A stretch of 25,420 nucleotides of DNA from an uncultured Mycoplasmatota bacterium. GTDB taxonomy: Bacteria; Bacillota_I; Bacilli_A; RF39; UBA660. The translations under genes and the position numbers were made by a program. This document shows positions 7,274 to 16,032 of the stretch, piece after piece (position 1 is the stretch's first letter; each line of letters starts with the position of its first letter). A model generated the notes under the pieces. The model made no database searches. It was not told the origin of the DNA and saw nothing but the letters and a program-made list of their open reading frames with translations. The DNA lies in assembly GCA_948470005.1 (NCBI GenBank), contig CAOKNI010000014.1, forward strand, positions 1 to 25,420, read 5' to 3'.

Positions 7274-7287
7274 AAAGGTTTTTTTTT
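7266..7287 (+). terminator. Terminator overlapping the comK-like stop codon
   Basis: A 5-bp stem ACCTT / AAGGT with loop TAAA is followed by eight Ts. The TAA stop codon occupies most of the loop. A TATAAT at 7292-7297 directly after the T-tract could be the -10 of a recF promoter, although its -35 would be weak. Confidence 0.75.
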
Positions 7288-7362
7288 ATGATATAATTAA
7301 TCTAGGTATAGGAGTACATAAATACCACTTATCTTAAAATAACATCAAAGTAGGGGCTAAAA

Positions 7363-8451
7363 ATGGAAATTATCAATTTAAAATTACTAAATTTTCGAAA
7401 TTATGAAGAATTAGAAATTAATTTTTCCAATAAGACAAATATTATTTATGGTCAAAATGGTATGGGAAAAACTAATTTAATCGAAGCAATTTACATGTTA
7501 GCTGTTACTAAAAGCTTCCGCTTTGGCGCCGATGATGTTGTTATTAAAAAAGGTAAAAGCATTTCTAAAATTGAAGGAACAATTAAAGATAATATTTCTA
7601 ATAAGTATAAAATTATTATTAATGAAGCTGGCAAACGTCTCAAAATTGATAACAATAAAATTGTTAAAACAAGTGACTACATCGCTAGAATAAATATTAT
7701 TTTATTTAGTCCTGATGATTTAAAAATTATTAAAGACACTCCTATGACTAGAAGACGTCTTTTAAATATCGAAATCTCAGGCATTAATAGTGCTTACGCT
7801 GTTTTATTAACCAAATACAATAAAGTTTTAAAACAAAGAAATGCTTATTTAAAAGCTCTTAATAAAAAAAATATATATCAAAATGACTTTTTAATTATTT
7901 TAACTGAACAATTAATAGATATTGGTCTTAAAATTGTAGAAATACGAAAAAAGTTTATAGAAAATATTAATACTTACATTAGCGATATATATTTTAGTAT
8001 AACCAATAAAGGCCAGTTATCACTTAATTATAAAAGTGAATTTAAAAACAAAACCAAAGAGCAATTATTAAAAATTTATGCTAAAAATATTTCCCGGGAA
8101 ATAATTATGGGTAAAACTTTGTTTGGCCCTCATCACGATGACTATGAATTTGTCGTTGATAAAGAGCTTGTTCGGGAATATTCATCAGTTGGTGAACAAA
8201 AAAATAGTGTTATTGCTTTTAAGCTTGCCGAGATAAAAAATATTGAAGAAGAGCTTCATAAGAAACCTATTTTAATATTAGACGACTTATTTAGTGAATT
8301 AGATAAGAAAAAAATAAATAATATAATAAAATTAATTGATAACGAATTACAAACATTTATAACAACAACTGAAATTGATAATGTTGATGCAAATTTATTA
8401 TCTAAATCTTGCATTTATCACATCTATGACGGTAAAATAAAGGAGGAGTAA
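7363..8451 (+). CDS. recF: DNA replication and repair protein RecF
   Basis: A 362-residue SMC-like ABC ATPase that binds ssDNA-dsDNA junctions and, with RecO and RecR, loads RecA at gaps. Walker A is GQNGMGKT (residues 30-37), the ABC signature region is EYSSVGEQKN (about 268-277), and Walker B is ILILDDLFSELD (about 300-311). The N-terminal MEIINLKLLNFRNY is typical. The ATG follows AGGGGC. It is located upstream of gyrB, whose RBS (AAGGAGGAG) overlaps the recF stop codon, so recF, gyrB and gyrA form one operon. An unusual 16-bp perfect palindrome lies inside the gene at 8088-8103. Confidence 0.96.
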   Translation: MEIINLKLLNFRNYEELEINFSNKTNIIYGQNGMGKTNLIEAIYMLAVTKSFRFGADDVVIKKGKSISKIEGTIKDNISNKYKIIINEAGKRLKIDNNKIVKTSDYIARINIILFSPDDLKIIKDTPMTRRRLLNIEISGINSAYAVLLTKYNKVLKQRNAYLKALNKKNIYQNDFLIILTEQLIDIGLKIVEIRKKFIENINTYISDIYFSITNKGQLSLNYKSEFKNKTKEQLLKIYAKNISREIIMGKTLFGPHHDDYEFVVDKELVREYSSVGEQKNSVIAFKLAEIKNIEEELHKKPILILDDLFSELDKKKINNIIKLIDNELQTFITTTEIDNVDANLLSKSCIYHIYDGKIKEE

Positions 8452-8454
8452 AAA

Positions 8455-10368
8455 ATGGAAAATAATTACACAGATAATGATATTCAAGTATTAGAAGGAT
8501 TAGAAGCAGTTCGAAAACGACCTGGTATGTATATTGGGTCCACAAGTGTAAAAGGTCTTCATCACCTTGTTTGGGAAATAGTCGATAATGCTGTTGACGA
8601 ATCTTTAGCGGGATATTGTGATGATATTGAAGTAGTAGTTCATAAAGACAATTCTGTATCTGTCCGAGATGATGGTCGTGGAATGCCGACAGGAATTAAC
8701 CAAAAAACTGGACTTTCAACGATTGAAACAATATTCACAGTATTACATGCTGGTGGAAAGTTTGGTGGCGGTGGCTACAAAGTCTCAGGCGGCTTACACG
8801 GTGTTGGCGCGAGTGTCGTAAATGCCTTATCAACTTGGCTTGAAGTTCGTGTTTATCGCGACGGCGAAGTTCACTATCAACGCTTTGAAAATGGTGGCCA
8901 TCCATGCGAACCAATGCGCATAACCGAGACTTGTGCTAAAGAACGTACTGGTACTACGGTTACATTTAAAGCTGACCCGAAAATATTTCAGGAAACTACC
9001 GAATTTAACTACGAAACTTTGGCTACGCGTCTTCGCGAATTAGCTTTCTTAAATAAAGGGCTTAGAATAACTTTAATAGACGAACGTGTTGACGAGAAAA
9101 AAGATGTATTTTGCTATAATGGTGGAATCATTGAATATGTAAATATGCTTAATAAAAATAAACAAGCTCTTCATGAAGAAGTAATATATGTTGAAGGAAA
9201 AATCGATAATATTAGCATTGAAGTTGCCATGCAATATAATGATTCTTATAATTGTAATTTATATTCCTTTACTAATAACATTAATACTTATGAAGGCGGA
9301 ACTCACGAAGATGGAGTTAAGAATGCTTTAACTAGAATCATTAATAATTATGCTCGTAATAATAAAATATTAAAAGAAAAAGATGACGCTTTAAGTGGCG
9401 ATGATGTTCGTGAAGGCTTAGCAATGATTATTTCTTGTAAACATCCCGACCCTCAATTTGAAGGTCAAACCAAAACCAAATTAGGTAATAGTGAAGTAAG
9501 AAAAATTGCAAGCGACATATTTGGCGCTGGGTTAGAACGTTTCTTAATGGAAAATCCCAATGTAGCTAAATTAATTATTGAGAAATGTATGACCGCCTCT
9601 CGTGCTCGTCTTGCTGCCAAAAAAGCTCGCGAAGCAACCCGTCGAAGTGGAGCTTTAGATGTTTCTAACTTCTTTGGTAAATTATCAGATTGTAAAAGTA
9701 AAGATGCTACAATTAGTGAAATATTCCTGGTTGAGGGTGATTCCGCTGGAGGATCAGCAAAAAAAGGTCGTGATAGTATGACTCAAGCTATTCTTCCCTT
9801 AAGAGGTAAAATTTTAAATGTTGAAAAAGCTCGTTTAGATAGAGCCTTATCAAATGAAGAAATTAGGACAATTATTACCGCATTTGGAACCGGAATTGGC
9901 GATGATTTCAACTTAGATAAACTTCGTTATCACAAAATTATAATTATGACCGATGCCGATGTTGATGGTTCACATATTCGTGTATTATTATTAACCTTAT
10001 TTTATCGCTTCTTTAAACCAATAGTAGAGGCCGGACACGTTTATGCTGCCCAACCTCCATTATTCTGTATAAAACATGGTAAAACTATTAAATATGTGCT
10101 TAATGAAGCGGAACGTGATGAATATTTAGCATCACTTTCACCAACTACCAAATATGAAATATCTCGTATGAAAGGTTTAGGCGAAATGGACGCCGAGGAG
10201 CTTAATGAGACAACAATGGATATTAATAAACGTGTTTTAAGGCAAATTACCGTTGAGGATGCAGTTGCTGCAGATGAAATATTTACTAAACTTATGGGTG
10301 AAGAAGTAGAGCCACGTCGCGAATTTATAGAAACCAACGCTACATACGTTAAAAATTTAGACATATAG
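8455..10368 (+). CDS. gyrB: DNA gyrase subunit B
   Basis: The ATPase subunit of DNA gyrase, which with GyrA introduces negative supercoils. The 637-residue protein shows the GHKL ATPase pocket (DNAVDES with Asn45, DDGRGMP at 72-78, [15 protein letters not shown] at 112-126), the transducer domain, and the Toprim domain with [14 protein letters not shown] (about 425-438) and the metal-binding [10 protein letters not shown] (about 498-507). The QRDR-like segment [13 protein letters not shown] looks wild type. The length and the context directly upstream of gyrA support GyrB and not ParE. The start ATG is 3 bases after the recF stop, with the RBS AAGGAGGAG within recF. GC content and codon use are a little higher than in neighbouring accessory genes. 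Confidence 0.97.
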   Translation: MENNYTDNDIQVLEGLEAVRKRPGMYIGSTSVKGLHHLVWEIVDNAVDESLAGYCDDIEVVVHKDNSVSVRDDGRGMPTGINQKTGLSTIETIFTVLHAGGKFGGGGYKVSGGLHGVGASVVNALSTWLEVRVYRDGEVHYQRFENGGHPCEPMRITETCAKERTGTTVTFKADPKIFQETTEFNYETLATRLRELAFLNKGLRITLIDERVDEKKDVFCYNGGIIEYVNMLNKNKQALHEEVIYVEGKIDNISIEVAMQYNDSYNCNLYSFTNNINTYEGGTHEDGVKNALTRIINNYARNNKILKEKDDALSGDDVREGLAMIISCKHPDPQFEGQTKTKLGNSEVRKIASDIFGAGLERFLMENPNVAKLIIEKCMTASRARLAAKKAREATRRSGALDVSNFFGKLSDCKSKDATISEIFLVEGDSAGGSAKKGRDSMTQAILPLRGKILNVEKARLDRALSNEEIRTIITAFGTGIGDDFNLDKLRYHKIIIMTDADVDGSHIRVLLLTLFYRFFKPIVEAGHVYAAQPPLFCIKHGKTIKYVLNEAERDEYLASLSPTTKYEISRMKGLGEMDAEELNETTMDINKRVLRQITVEDAVAADEIFTKLMGEEVEPRREFIETNATYVKNLDI

Positions 10369-10378
10369 GAGGTTTAAT

Positions 10379-12847
10379 ATGGATAGATTAGAAAAAAATA
10401 ATATAGTAAAAGAAGTACGAGATTCCTTTCTTGATTATTCTATGAGTGTTATTGTCTCTCGTGCTTTACCAGACCTTCGTGATGGTTTAAAACCTGTTCA
10501 CCGTCGTATTTTATATGATATGCTTCAAAATGGATTAACTCCCGAAAAACAGCATCGTAAAAGTGCCACAATAGTAGGTGATGTTATGGGGAAATACCAT
10601 CCTCACGGCGACTCAAGTATTTATGAAGCTATGGTTCGTATGGCTCAAGATTTCAATTATCGCTACATGCTTGTTGATGGTCATGGTAACTTTGGTAATA
10701 TCGAAGGCGATGGTGCCGCGGCATATCGTTATACTGAAGCTAAGTTAGCTAAAGTCTCAATGGAATTACTCCGTGATATAAATAAAAACACAGTTAATTT
10801 TACACCTAACTATGATGAAACTACCAAAGAACCTGAAGTTTTACCAGCCAGATTTCCTAATATTTTAGTTAATGGAACCATGGGAATCGCCGTTGGTATG
10901 GCAACAAATATTCCCCCTCATAATTTAGGCGAAGTAATCGATGGATGCATAGCATATATTAATAATCCTGAAATTGATACCATGGGGTTAATGGAACATA
11001 TCAAAGGGCCTGACTTTCCAACTGGCGCAGTAATTTTAGGTAATAGTGGTATCAAAAAAGCTTATGAAACTGGTCGTGGAAGTATTACTATTCGCTCCCG
11101 TGCTCATATTGAAGAAAAAAATGGCCGCGAATACATTATAGTTGAAGAAGTTCCTTATGGTATAAACACCTTAGAACTAAAAAACAAAGTCGCAGAATTA
11201 GTTCATAATAAAGTTTTAGATGGCATTACGGATTATCATACAGATTTAAAAGATGGTGTTAAAATAACAATTACATTACGAAAAGATGCAAATGCCCAAG
11301 TTATTCTTAATAAATTATATAAGCATACTGCTTTTCAAACAACTTACGGTATTATTTTCTTAATGTTAGATAATGGTGTTCCGAAAACTCTTGGTTTAAA
11401 AGATATCATTTCTAAATATATCGACCATCAAAAAGAAGTAATTATTCGTCGTACAAAGTTTGACCTTGATAAAGCTGAAAAAAGAGTTCATATTTTAGAA
11501 GGTTTAAAAATTGCTTTGGACCATATCGACGAAGTAATAAAGGTCATTAGAGCCGCTGAATCAGACGAAAATGCCAAAGCTGATTTAATGAGTAAATTTG
11601 GTCTATCTGAAATTCAAGCTGAAGCTATTCTGGAAATGAAATTACGGCGATTAACTGGCTTAGAACGTGATAAAGTAGAATCTGAATTAAAAGAATTATT
11701 AGCTCTAATTGATGAGCTTCGAAGCATTTTAGCATCTGAAGAGAAAGTATTAAACATTATTAAAGAAGAATTAGAAGAAATTAAAGATAAATATGGTGAC
11801 AAACGTCGTACTACAATTGATATGACAGCCATTGAATATATCGAAGATGAGTCCCTAATACCAGAAGAAAATGTTCTTATTGCTCTTACTAATAAAGGAT
11901 ATATTAAACGTACTAGTAGTGATACATTTAAAGCTCAAAAACGTGGTGGAATGGGTATTAAAGGTATGAGTACAAATGAGGAAGATTTTGTCGAGCAAAT
12001 GATTAATCTTTCTAGTCACGATTATTTATTATTCTTCACTAATAAAGGGAAAGTATATCGCTTAAAAGGATACGAAATACCTGAATTTGGGCGTCAATCA
12101 AAGGGTTTACCAATAATAAATCTATTACAAATTGATAAAGACGAAAGTATTAATTCTATGATTAGTATTTCTCCAAATGATGAAGCCAAATATTTGTTAT
12201 TTACTACTAAAAAAGGTCTGGTTAAAAAAACCGCAATTAGCGAATTTGAGAACATACGTACGTCAGGGAAAATTAGTATTAGTTTACGTGAATCAGACGA
12301 ATTAATAGCAGTTAAGAAAACAACAGGCGAAGATTATATCTTACTAGGTAGCGATAAAGGTCGTATGGTTAAATTTAAAGAAGAATACATTAGAGCTATG
12401 GGTCGTACAGCCAGTGGCGTTAAAGGAATAAACTTAGATGGCGGTAAATGCGTATGCGCTGAAGTAGTAACAGAGACTGATAAAATATTGTTAGTAACTG
12501 AAAAAGGATATGGTAAGAAGACATTAGTAAGTGATTTCCGTGAAACAAGTCGTGGAAGTAAAGGCGTAAAAGCTTTAAATATTACTGAAAAGAATGGAAA
12601 TATTGCTTCTGTTAAAGTTGTCGATGAAGACAAAGAGCTTGTTATAATGACTAATACTGGAACAACAATGCGAATGACTTTGGAACAAATTAATACGTTA
12701 GGTCGTGTAACACAAGGAGTTAGATTAATTCATTTAAAAGAAAACCAATATGTTACAACAATTAGCTTAGTTGATAAAGAACCAGAGAATTTAGAAGAAT
12801 TAGACTCTGAATCAAAATCATCAGAAGAAGAAAATAGTGCTGAATAA
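10379..12847 (+). CDS. gyrA: DNA gyrase subunit A
   Basis: The DNA-cleaving subunit of gyrase, 822 residues. The catalytic tyrosine is Tyr118 in [11 protein letters not shown]. The quinolone-resistance region reads [17 protein letters not shown] with Ser79 and Glu83, the usual susceptible-type residues. The C-terminal half carries repeated beta-pinwheel blades, and a GyrA-box-like motif QKRGGMG occurs near residue 520, which supports gyrase over ParC. The C-terminus is acidic ([12 protein letters not shown]). ATG follows AGGAGGTTTAAT, 10 bases after gyrB. A terminator overlaps its stop codon, so it is the last gene of the recF-gyrB-gyrA unit. Confidence 0.97.
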   Translation: MDRLEKNNIVKEVRDSFLDYSMSVIVSRALPDLRDGLKPVHRRILYDMLQNGLTPEKQHRKSATIVGDVMGKYHPHGDSSIYEAMVRMAQDFNYRYMLVDGHGNFGNIEGDGAAAYRYTEAKLAKVSMELLRDINKNTVNFTPNYDETTKEPEVLPARFPNILVNGTMGIAVGMATNIPPHNLGEVIDGCIAYINNPEIDTMGLMEHIKGPDFPTGAVILGNSGIKKAYETGRGSITIRSRAHIEEKNGREYIIVEEVPYGINTLELKNKVAELVHNKVLDGITDYHTDLKDGVKITITLRKDANAQVILNKLYKHTAFQTTYGIIFLMLDNGVPKTLGLKDIISKYIDHQKEVIIRRTKFDLDKAEKRVHILEGLKIALDHIDEVIKVIRAAESDENAKADLMSKFGLSEIQAEAILEMKLRRLTGLERDKVESELKELLALIDELRSILASEEKVLNIIKEELEEIKDKYGDKRRTTIDMTAIEYIEDESLIPEENVLIALTNKGYIKRTSSDTFKAQKRGGMGIKGMSTNEEDFVEQMINLSSHDYLLFFTNKGKVYRLKGYEIPEFGRQSKGLPIINLLQIDKDESINSMISISPNDEAKYLLFTTKKGLVKKTAISEFENIRTSGKISISLRESDELIAVKKTTGEDYILLGSDKGRMVKFKEEYIRAMGRTASGVKGINLDGGKCVCAEVVTETDKILLVTEKGYGKKTLVSDFRETSRGSKGVKALNITEKNGNIASVKVVDEDKELVIMTNTGTTMRMTLEQINTLGRVTQGVRLIHLKENQYVTTISLVDKEPENLEELDSESKSSEEENSAE

Positions 12848-12866
12848 GCATTATTTTTTTTGTTTT
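12833..12866 (+). terminator. Terminator overlapping the gyrA stop codon
   Basis: A 9-bp stem AATAGTGCT / AGCATTATT (one G-U pair) with loop GAATA runs into a T-tract (TTTTTTGTTTT). The gyrA TAA stop straddles the loop and the 3' arm. It closes the recF-gyrB-gyrA transcript. Confidence 0.8.
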
Positions 12867-12928
12867 ATTTAATATAATCTCTAAAAATAAAGTGTGGATA
12901 ACTTAAAAAGCACACGGAAAATCTAAAA

Positions 12929-12944
12929 TGTTCCACGTGAAACA
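12929..12944. promoter_or_regulatory. parS: parS site 1 (ParB/Spo0J binding)
   Basis: TGTTCCACGTGAAACA is identical to the known B. subtilis parS consensus bound by Spo0J/ParB. It is one base away from the fully symmetrical form. Confidence 0.92.
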
Positions 12945-13034
12945 TCAACCTGCCCTACTTTCTGGATGATAACATCATTACTCTGCTATTTTTCCTTTTC
13001 TACTATTCAAAACAATTAAATAAGTTATTAACAA

Positions 13035-13050
13035 TGTTTCACGTGAAACA
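13035..13050. promoter_or_regulatory. parS: parS site 2 (ParB/Spo0J binding)
   Basis: TGTTTCACGTGAAACA is a perfectly symmetrical parS 16-mer. Symmetry extends four bases on each side, giving a 24-bp palindrome over 13031-13054. Confidence 0.93.
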
Positions 13051-13511
13051 TTGTTTTATATTCTAAAGTCAAAAAAATAAATTTATTATAACTTTTTTTA
13101 TGTATTGTTTTAAAATTTATTTTTCTATAAATTTAAAAGCATTACAATTTATCTTATCAAAAAGAAAACATGGTGCGCAATCAAATTAACGATTATAAAT
13201 TGTTATCCATGTATTTATGCCTTTGCTAAGAAAATTAATATAAAAAATCTCGCTTGGTTTTGCCACAACAAAAAAATTTGCCTCTTGATCTCTCATACCG
13301 ATTATTATAGTTTAATATTACTCCGATTTTGTGTAAGTTAGAGCTTTCAAGTCTATTTATATCGCAAATTTAATGCTGATTATTAATTATTTATTTTATT
13401 TATATATAGACAGTTATAGTAAAAATTTTTATGCAAAATTTAACTAATATATTTGTTTTTAAGTATAAATCATAATTAAAAAATATTTTAAAACTTCAAT
13501 TTTTAAATACA

Positions 13512-13527
13512 TGTTTCACGTGAAACA
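13512..13527. promoter_or_regulatory. parS: parS site 3 (ParB/Spo0J binding)
   Basis: A second copy of the symmetrical TGTTTCACGTGAAACA, 461 bases after site 2 and about 75 bases before the SRP RNA. It shares the following TC dinucleotide with site 1. Confidence 0.92.
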
Positions 13528-13603
13528 TCAAAAAGCAAAGAAATAATCCAAAATCAAACCTAAAAGTATTGTAAAATAAATGAAAATATGATAAATTAAA
13601 TAC

Positions 13604-13682
13604 GTGCAACAAATATATTGTAATCTGGTCAGGACTGGAAAGTAGCAGCCATATCAATCTCTGTTTGTGTGCACTTTTTTTG
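13604..13682 (+). ncRNA. ffs: Signal recognition particle RNA, small bacterial (4.5S) type
   Basis: The universally conserved SRP domain IV core GGTCAGGACTGGAA followed by AGCAGCC is present at about 13627-13650. The ends pair: GTGCA at 13604-13608 with TGCAC at 13670-13674, then ACAAA with TTTGT after a one-base bulge, giving a single long hairpin of about 71 nt. The terminal stem runs straight into TTTTTTT, so the RNA also serves as its own terminator. A -10-like TATGAT at 13587-13592 places the start at about 13604. There is no Alu domain, unlike the longer B. subtilis scRNA. The RNA pairs with Ffh for co-translational targeting to the membrane. Confidence 0.93.
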
Positions 13683-13702
13683 TTTAAAGGAGTTATATAT
13701 CA

Positions 13703-14128
13703 ATGAATGAAGAATATTTAAAAATATTATTGCTTTTAGCAAGAAAAGCTGCCCAAAAAAATGAAGTGCCTGTGAGTGCTTTAATTACATATAAAGGGAA
13801 AGTAGTCGCTAAAAGTTATAACACAAGGCATAAAAAGAATAATATTTTAAATCATGCTGAAGTAAATGCTATAAAAAAGGCTAGTAAAAAACTTAAAACA
13901 TGGCATTTAAGGGATTGTGAACTTTATGTAACTTTAAAACCTTGTAGTATATGTGAACACATAATCAAGCAATCTCAAATAAAAAATGTTTATTATATTT
14001 TAGATAAACCAGAAAATAAAAAAGAATATAATAAAACCAATATAATCAAAGCGAACAAATATATGTTAGAAAGCGAATATTCGCAATATTTAAAGGATTT
14101 TTTTCAAAAGCACAGAGACAAAAAATAA
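13703..14128 (+). CDS. tadA: tRNA-specific adenosine deaminase TadA
   Basis: A 141-residue zinc-dependent deaminase that converts A34 to inosine in the tRNA-Arg(ACG) wobble position. The active site is HAE (His51, catalytic Glu53) and PCSIC (zinc ligands Cys81 and Cys84), with WHLRDCELYVTLKPC matching the family. The conserved Glu of the usual LEPC is Lys here. The C-terminal part is divergent and basic, and the related cytidine deaminase-like families remain a small possibility. The RBS AAAGGAG is 10 bases before ATG. Next to SRP RNA and dnaX it keeps the B. subtilis neighbourhood, although the RNA lies upstream and not downstream of it. Confidence 0.88.
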   Translation: MNEEYLKILLLLARKAAQKNEVPVSALITYKGKVVAKSYNTRHKKNNILNHAEVNAIKKASKKLKTWHLRDCELYVTLKPCSICEHIIKQSQIKNVYYILDKPENKKEYNKTNIIKANKYMLESEYSQYLKDFFQKHRDKK

Positions 14129-14143
14129 TATGTATGATATAAT
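14115..14143 (+). promoter_or_regulatory. Candidate promoter of the dnaX cluster
   Basis: GAGACA at 14115-14120, a 17-base spacer and a consensus TATAAT at 14138-14143 lie across the end of tadA and the start of the spacer, about 18 bases before dnaX. The -35 is a 4/6 match. Confidence 0.5.
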
Positions 14144-14160
14144 TTAAATGGGTGATTAAA

Positions 14161-15717
14161 ATGGATTATAAAGTTCTTTATCGTAAATATAGACCGGATA
14201 ATTTTAACAATATAATAGGGCAAGAATATGTTACATCCATTTTAAAAAATGCTGTAAAAAACAACAAGATTTCGCACGCCTATATATTTTCAGGCCCTAG
14301 AGGTACGGGTAAAACTAGTACAGCTAAAGTATTTGCTAAAGCAATAAATTGTCTTAATCCGACCGAAGAAGGGCCGTGTAATGAATGCGAAAGTTGTAAG
14401 CAATTTAAAAGTAATGCCGATATAATTGAAATTGATGCTGCTTCTAATAATGGTGTCGATGAAATTCGCGAAATAATTAATAATATTAAATTGGCCCCAG
14501 CCTATTCTAAATACAAAGTATATATAATAGACGAGGTTCACATGTTAAGTACTAGTGCCTTTAATGCTTTGCTTTTAACTTTAGAAGAACCTCCTAAACA
14601 TATAGTATTTATATTAGCGACCACCAATATTGAAGCTGTTCCAATAACTATTTTATCCCGAACTCAACGCTTTGACTTCCATAAAATATCTAATGTTGAT
14701 ATTATTTCACGTTTAGAATATGTTGTAACATCCGAAAATATTGAAATTTCTCCAGAAGCTATAGAAGAAATTGCCTATCTAAGTGATGGAGGCATGCGCG
14801 ATGCTTTAAGCATATTAGATCAATTATCTAGTTCTAGTAATAAAATATCAGCCGATGATGTTATAAAGCATTTTGGCTCTATATCCAAAAAGCAAATAAT
14901 CAATATGTTTGAGTATATAAATACTAATAACATTAATGCATTCTTAGAATTAATGGCTAAAATTAAAAGTATCGCCGCTGATTATAAATTAATGATTAAA
15001 AAATGTTTAGAAATAATTGAAGAAGAAGCTATAAAATCGAAAACTGAATCTAATTATAATGGCTTACCATATAGCAAACTAAAAGAAATGGCTTTTGAAC
15101 TAGCAGGAATTTCTAACTATGTAAACGTTAATATAGACCCTTACAAGCTAATAGAGCTAACCCTTTTAAAATATTTTGAAGATAAAGCAGCTCCGAAACC
15201 TTTAAAAATGGAAGATGAACCCCTCGAAGAAAAAAAATCTTCCAAAATAGTCCCAGATTTTGAAAATTTAATTAATATTCGTCTTAATAACTGTTTTGTA
15301 AATGCCAAAAAAGAATATTTACAAGAAATTCAAAAATTATGGCCGGAATATGTTAGCAACTTAAAGGATAATAACATCTTAAATGTCCTTATTGATAGTT
15401 CTATTGCCGCGGCTAGTGATAAAGTAATTATAATTACCAATAATAGCGATAGCGCTGCTAATCTAGTAAATGAAAAACTTAAAGTTATTACCGATGATTT
15501 TAATAATCAGTTTAATAAGAATTATAGCTTTATCGCTATTTCAAACAATAGATGGCAACTTGAACGTCAAAAATATATTGAAAACTTAAAAAATAAAGTT
15601 AGATATAATTTTATAGATGAACCAGAAACAAATGTATGCAAAGAAACAAATGAAACATCAAATATCGAAGAAATAGCATTAAATATCTTTGATAGTGATA
15701 AAATAGAAATAGAATAA
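14161..15717 (+). CDS. dnaX: DNA polymerase III subunits gamma/tau
   Basis: The clamp-loader ATPase subunit, 518 residues. It begins MDYKVLYRKYRPDNFNNIIGQ, has Walker A GPRGTGKT (45-52), a four-cysteine zinc module (Cys64, Cys73, Cys76, Cys79), Walker B IIDEVH (122-127) and the SRT sensor motif near 166. The region after about residue 345 is variable, as usual for tau-specific domains. ATG at 14161 is chosen over GTG at 14152, because GGGTGAT between them is the RBS and the product then has the normal N-terminus. An A8 run at 15230-15237 lies at the domain III/IV boundary. It heads a long co-directional cluster with ebfC and recR. Confidence 0.96.
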   Translation: MDYKVLYRKYRPDNFNNIIGQEYVTSILKNAVKNNKISHAYIFSGPRGTGKTSTAKVFAKAINCLNPTEEGPCNECESCKQFKSNADIIEIDAASNNGVDEIREIINNIKLAPAYSKYKVYIIDEVHMLSTSAFNALLLTLEEPPKHIVFILATTNIEAVPITILSRTQRFDFHKISNVDIISRLEYVVTSENIEISPEAIEEIAYLSDGGMRDALSILDQLSSSSNKISADDVIKHFGSISKKQIINMFEYINTNNINAFLELMAKIKSIAADYKLMIKKCLEIIEEEAIKSKTESNYNGLPYSKLKEMAFELAGISNYVNVNIDPYKLIELTLLKYFEDKAAPKPLKMEDEPLEEKKSSKIVPDFENLINIRLNNCFVNAKKEYLQEIQKLWPEYVSNLKDNNILNVLIDSSIAAASDKVIIITNNSDSAANLVNEKLKVITDDFNNQFNKNYSFIAISNNRWQLERQKYIENLKNKVRYNFIDEPETNVCKETNETSNIEEIALNIFDSDKIEIE

Positions 15718-15735
15718 GAAAGAAGGAATTTTAAA

Positions 15736-16032
15736 ATGAATATGCAAAGTATAATGGCGCAAGCCCAAAAGATGCAAAGAGATATTGCAAAAAAGAAAGA
15801 GGAAATTGATAATACCACCTATGAAGGCACATCAGAATGGGTCAAGGTTGAAATAAATGGTAAAAAAGAATTATTGAAACTTAATATTACATACACAGGC
15901 CAAATTGATGCTGAAGATAAGGAAATGCTAGAAGATATGATAAAAATAGCTTTAAATGATGCTTTTCATAAAGTAGATAAAGATTTAGAAGAAAAAATGG
16001 GTTCATATGGCTCACTAGGTGGTTTATTTTAA
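15736..16032 (+). CDS. ebfC: Nucleoid-associated protein, YbaB/EbfC family
   Basis: A 98-residue protein opening MNMQSIMAQAQKMQRDIAKKKEEI, typical of the YbaB/EbfC (YaaK) family of small dimeric DNA-binding proteins. The rest includes the family-typical YEGTSEWVKVEINGKKELLKLNI and the C-terminal GSLGGLF. Its role in Bacillota is poorly known; it is usually found between dnaX and recR, exactly as here. The RBS AAGGAA is almost identical to that of dnaN. The stop TAA overlaps the recR ATG by one base (TAATG). Confidence 0.95.
   Translation: MNMQSIMAQAQKMQRDIAKKKEEIDNTTYEGTSEWVKVEINGKKELLKLNITYTGQIDAEDKEMLEDMIKIALNDAFHKVDKDLEEKMGSYGSLGGLF

Larger units (their letters stand above)
12867..13603. 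other. Gene-free partition region between gyrA and the SRP RNA
   Basis: About 740 bases with no convincing gene. It holds a reverse DnaA box (TGTGGATAA, 12893-12901), three parS sites listed separately, and a DnaA-box-like TTATTAACA at 13025-13033. The rest is very AT-rich. The stretch 13055-13511 between the second and third parS shows no further feature I can support. At the right end, TATGAT (13587-13592) is a plausible -10 for the SRP RNA. Confidence 0.6.

Noticed and set aside
10041..10364. 107-residue minus-strand ORF inside gyrB
   Set aside because: Fully within the conserved gyrB coding sequence on the other strand, with no RBS and no recognisable motif. It reflects the codon pattern of gyrB.
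13186..13296. Minus-strand ORF of 36 codons with protein-like composition in the parS region
   Set aside because: No RBS before the ATG, very short, no family resemblance, and stops lie just upstream in the same frame. It could be a decayed gene, but I cannot support that.
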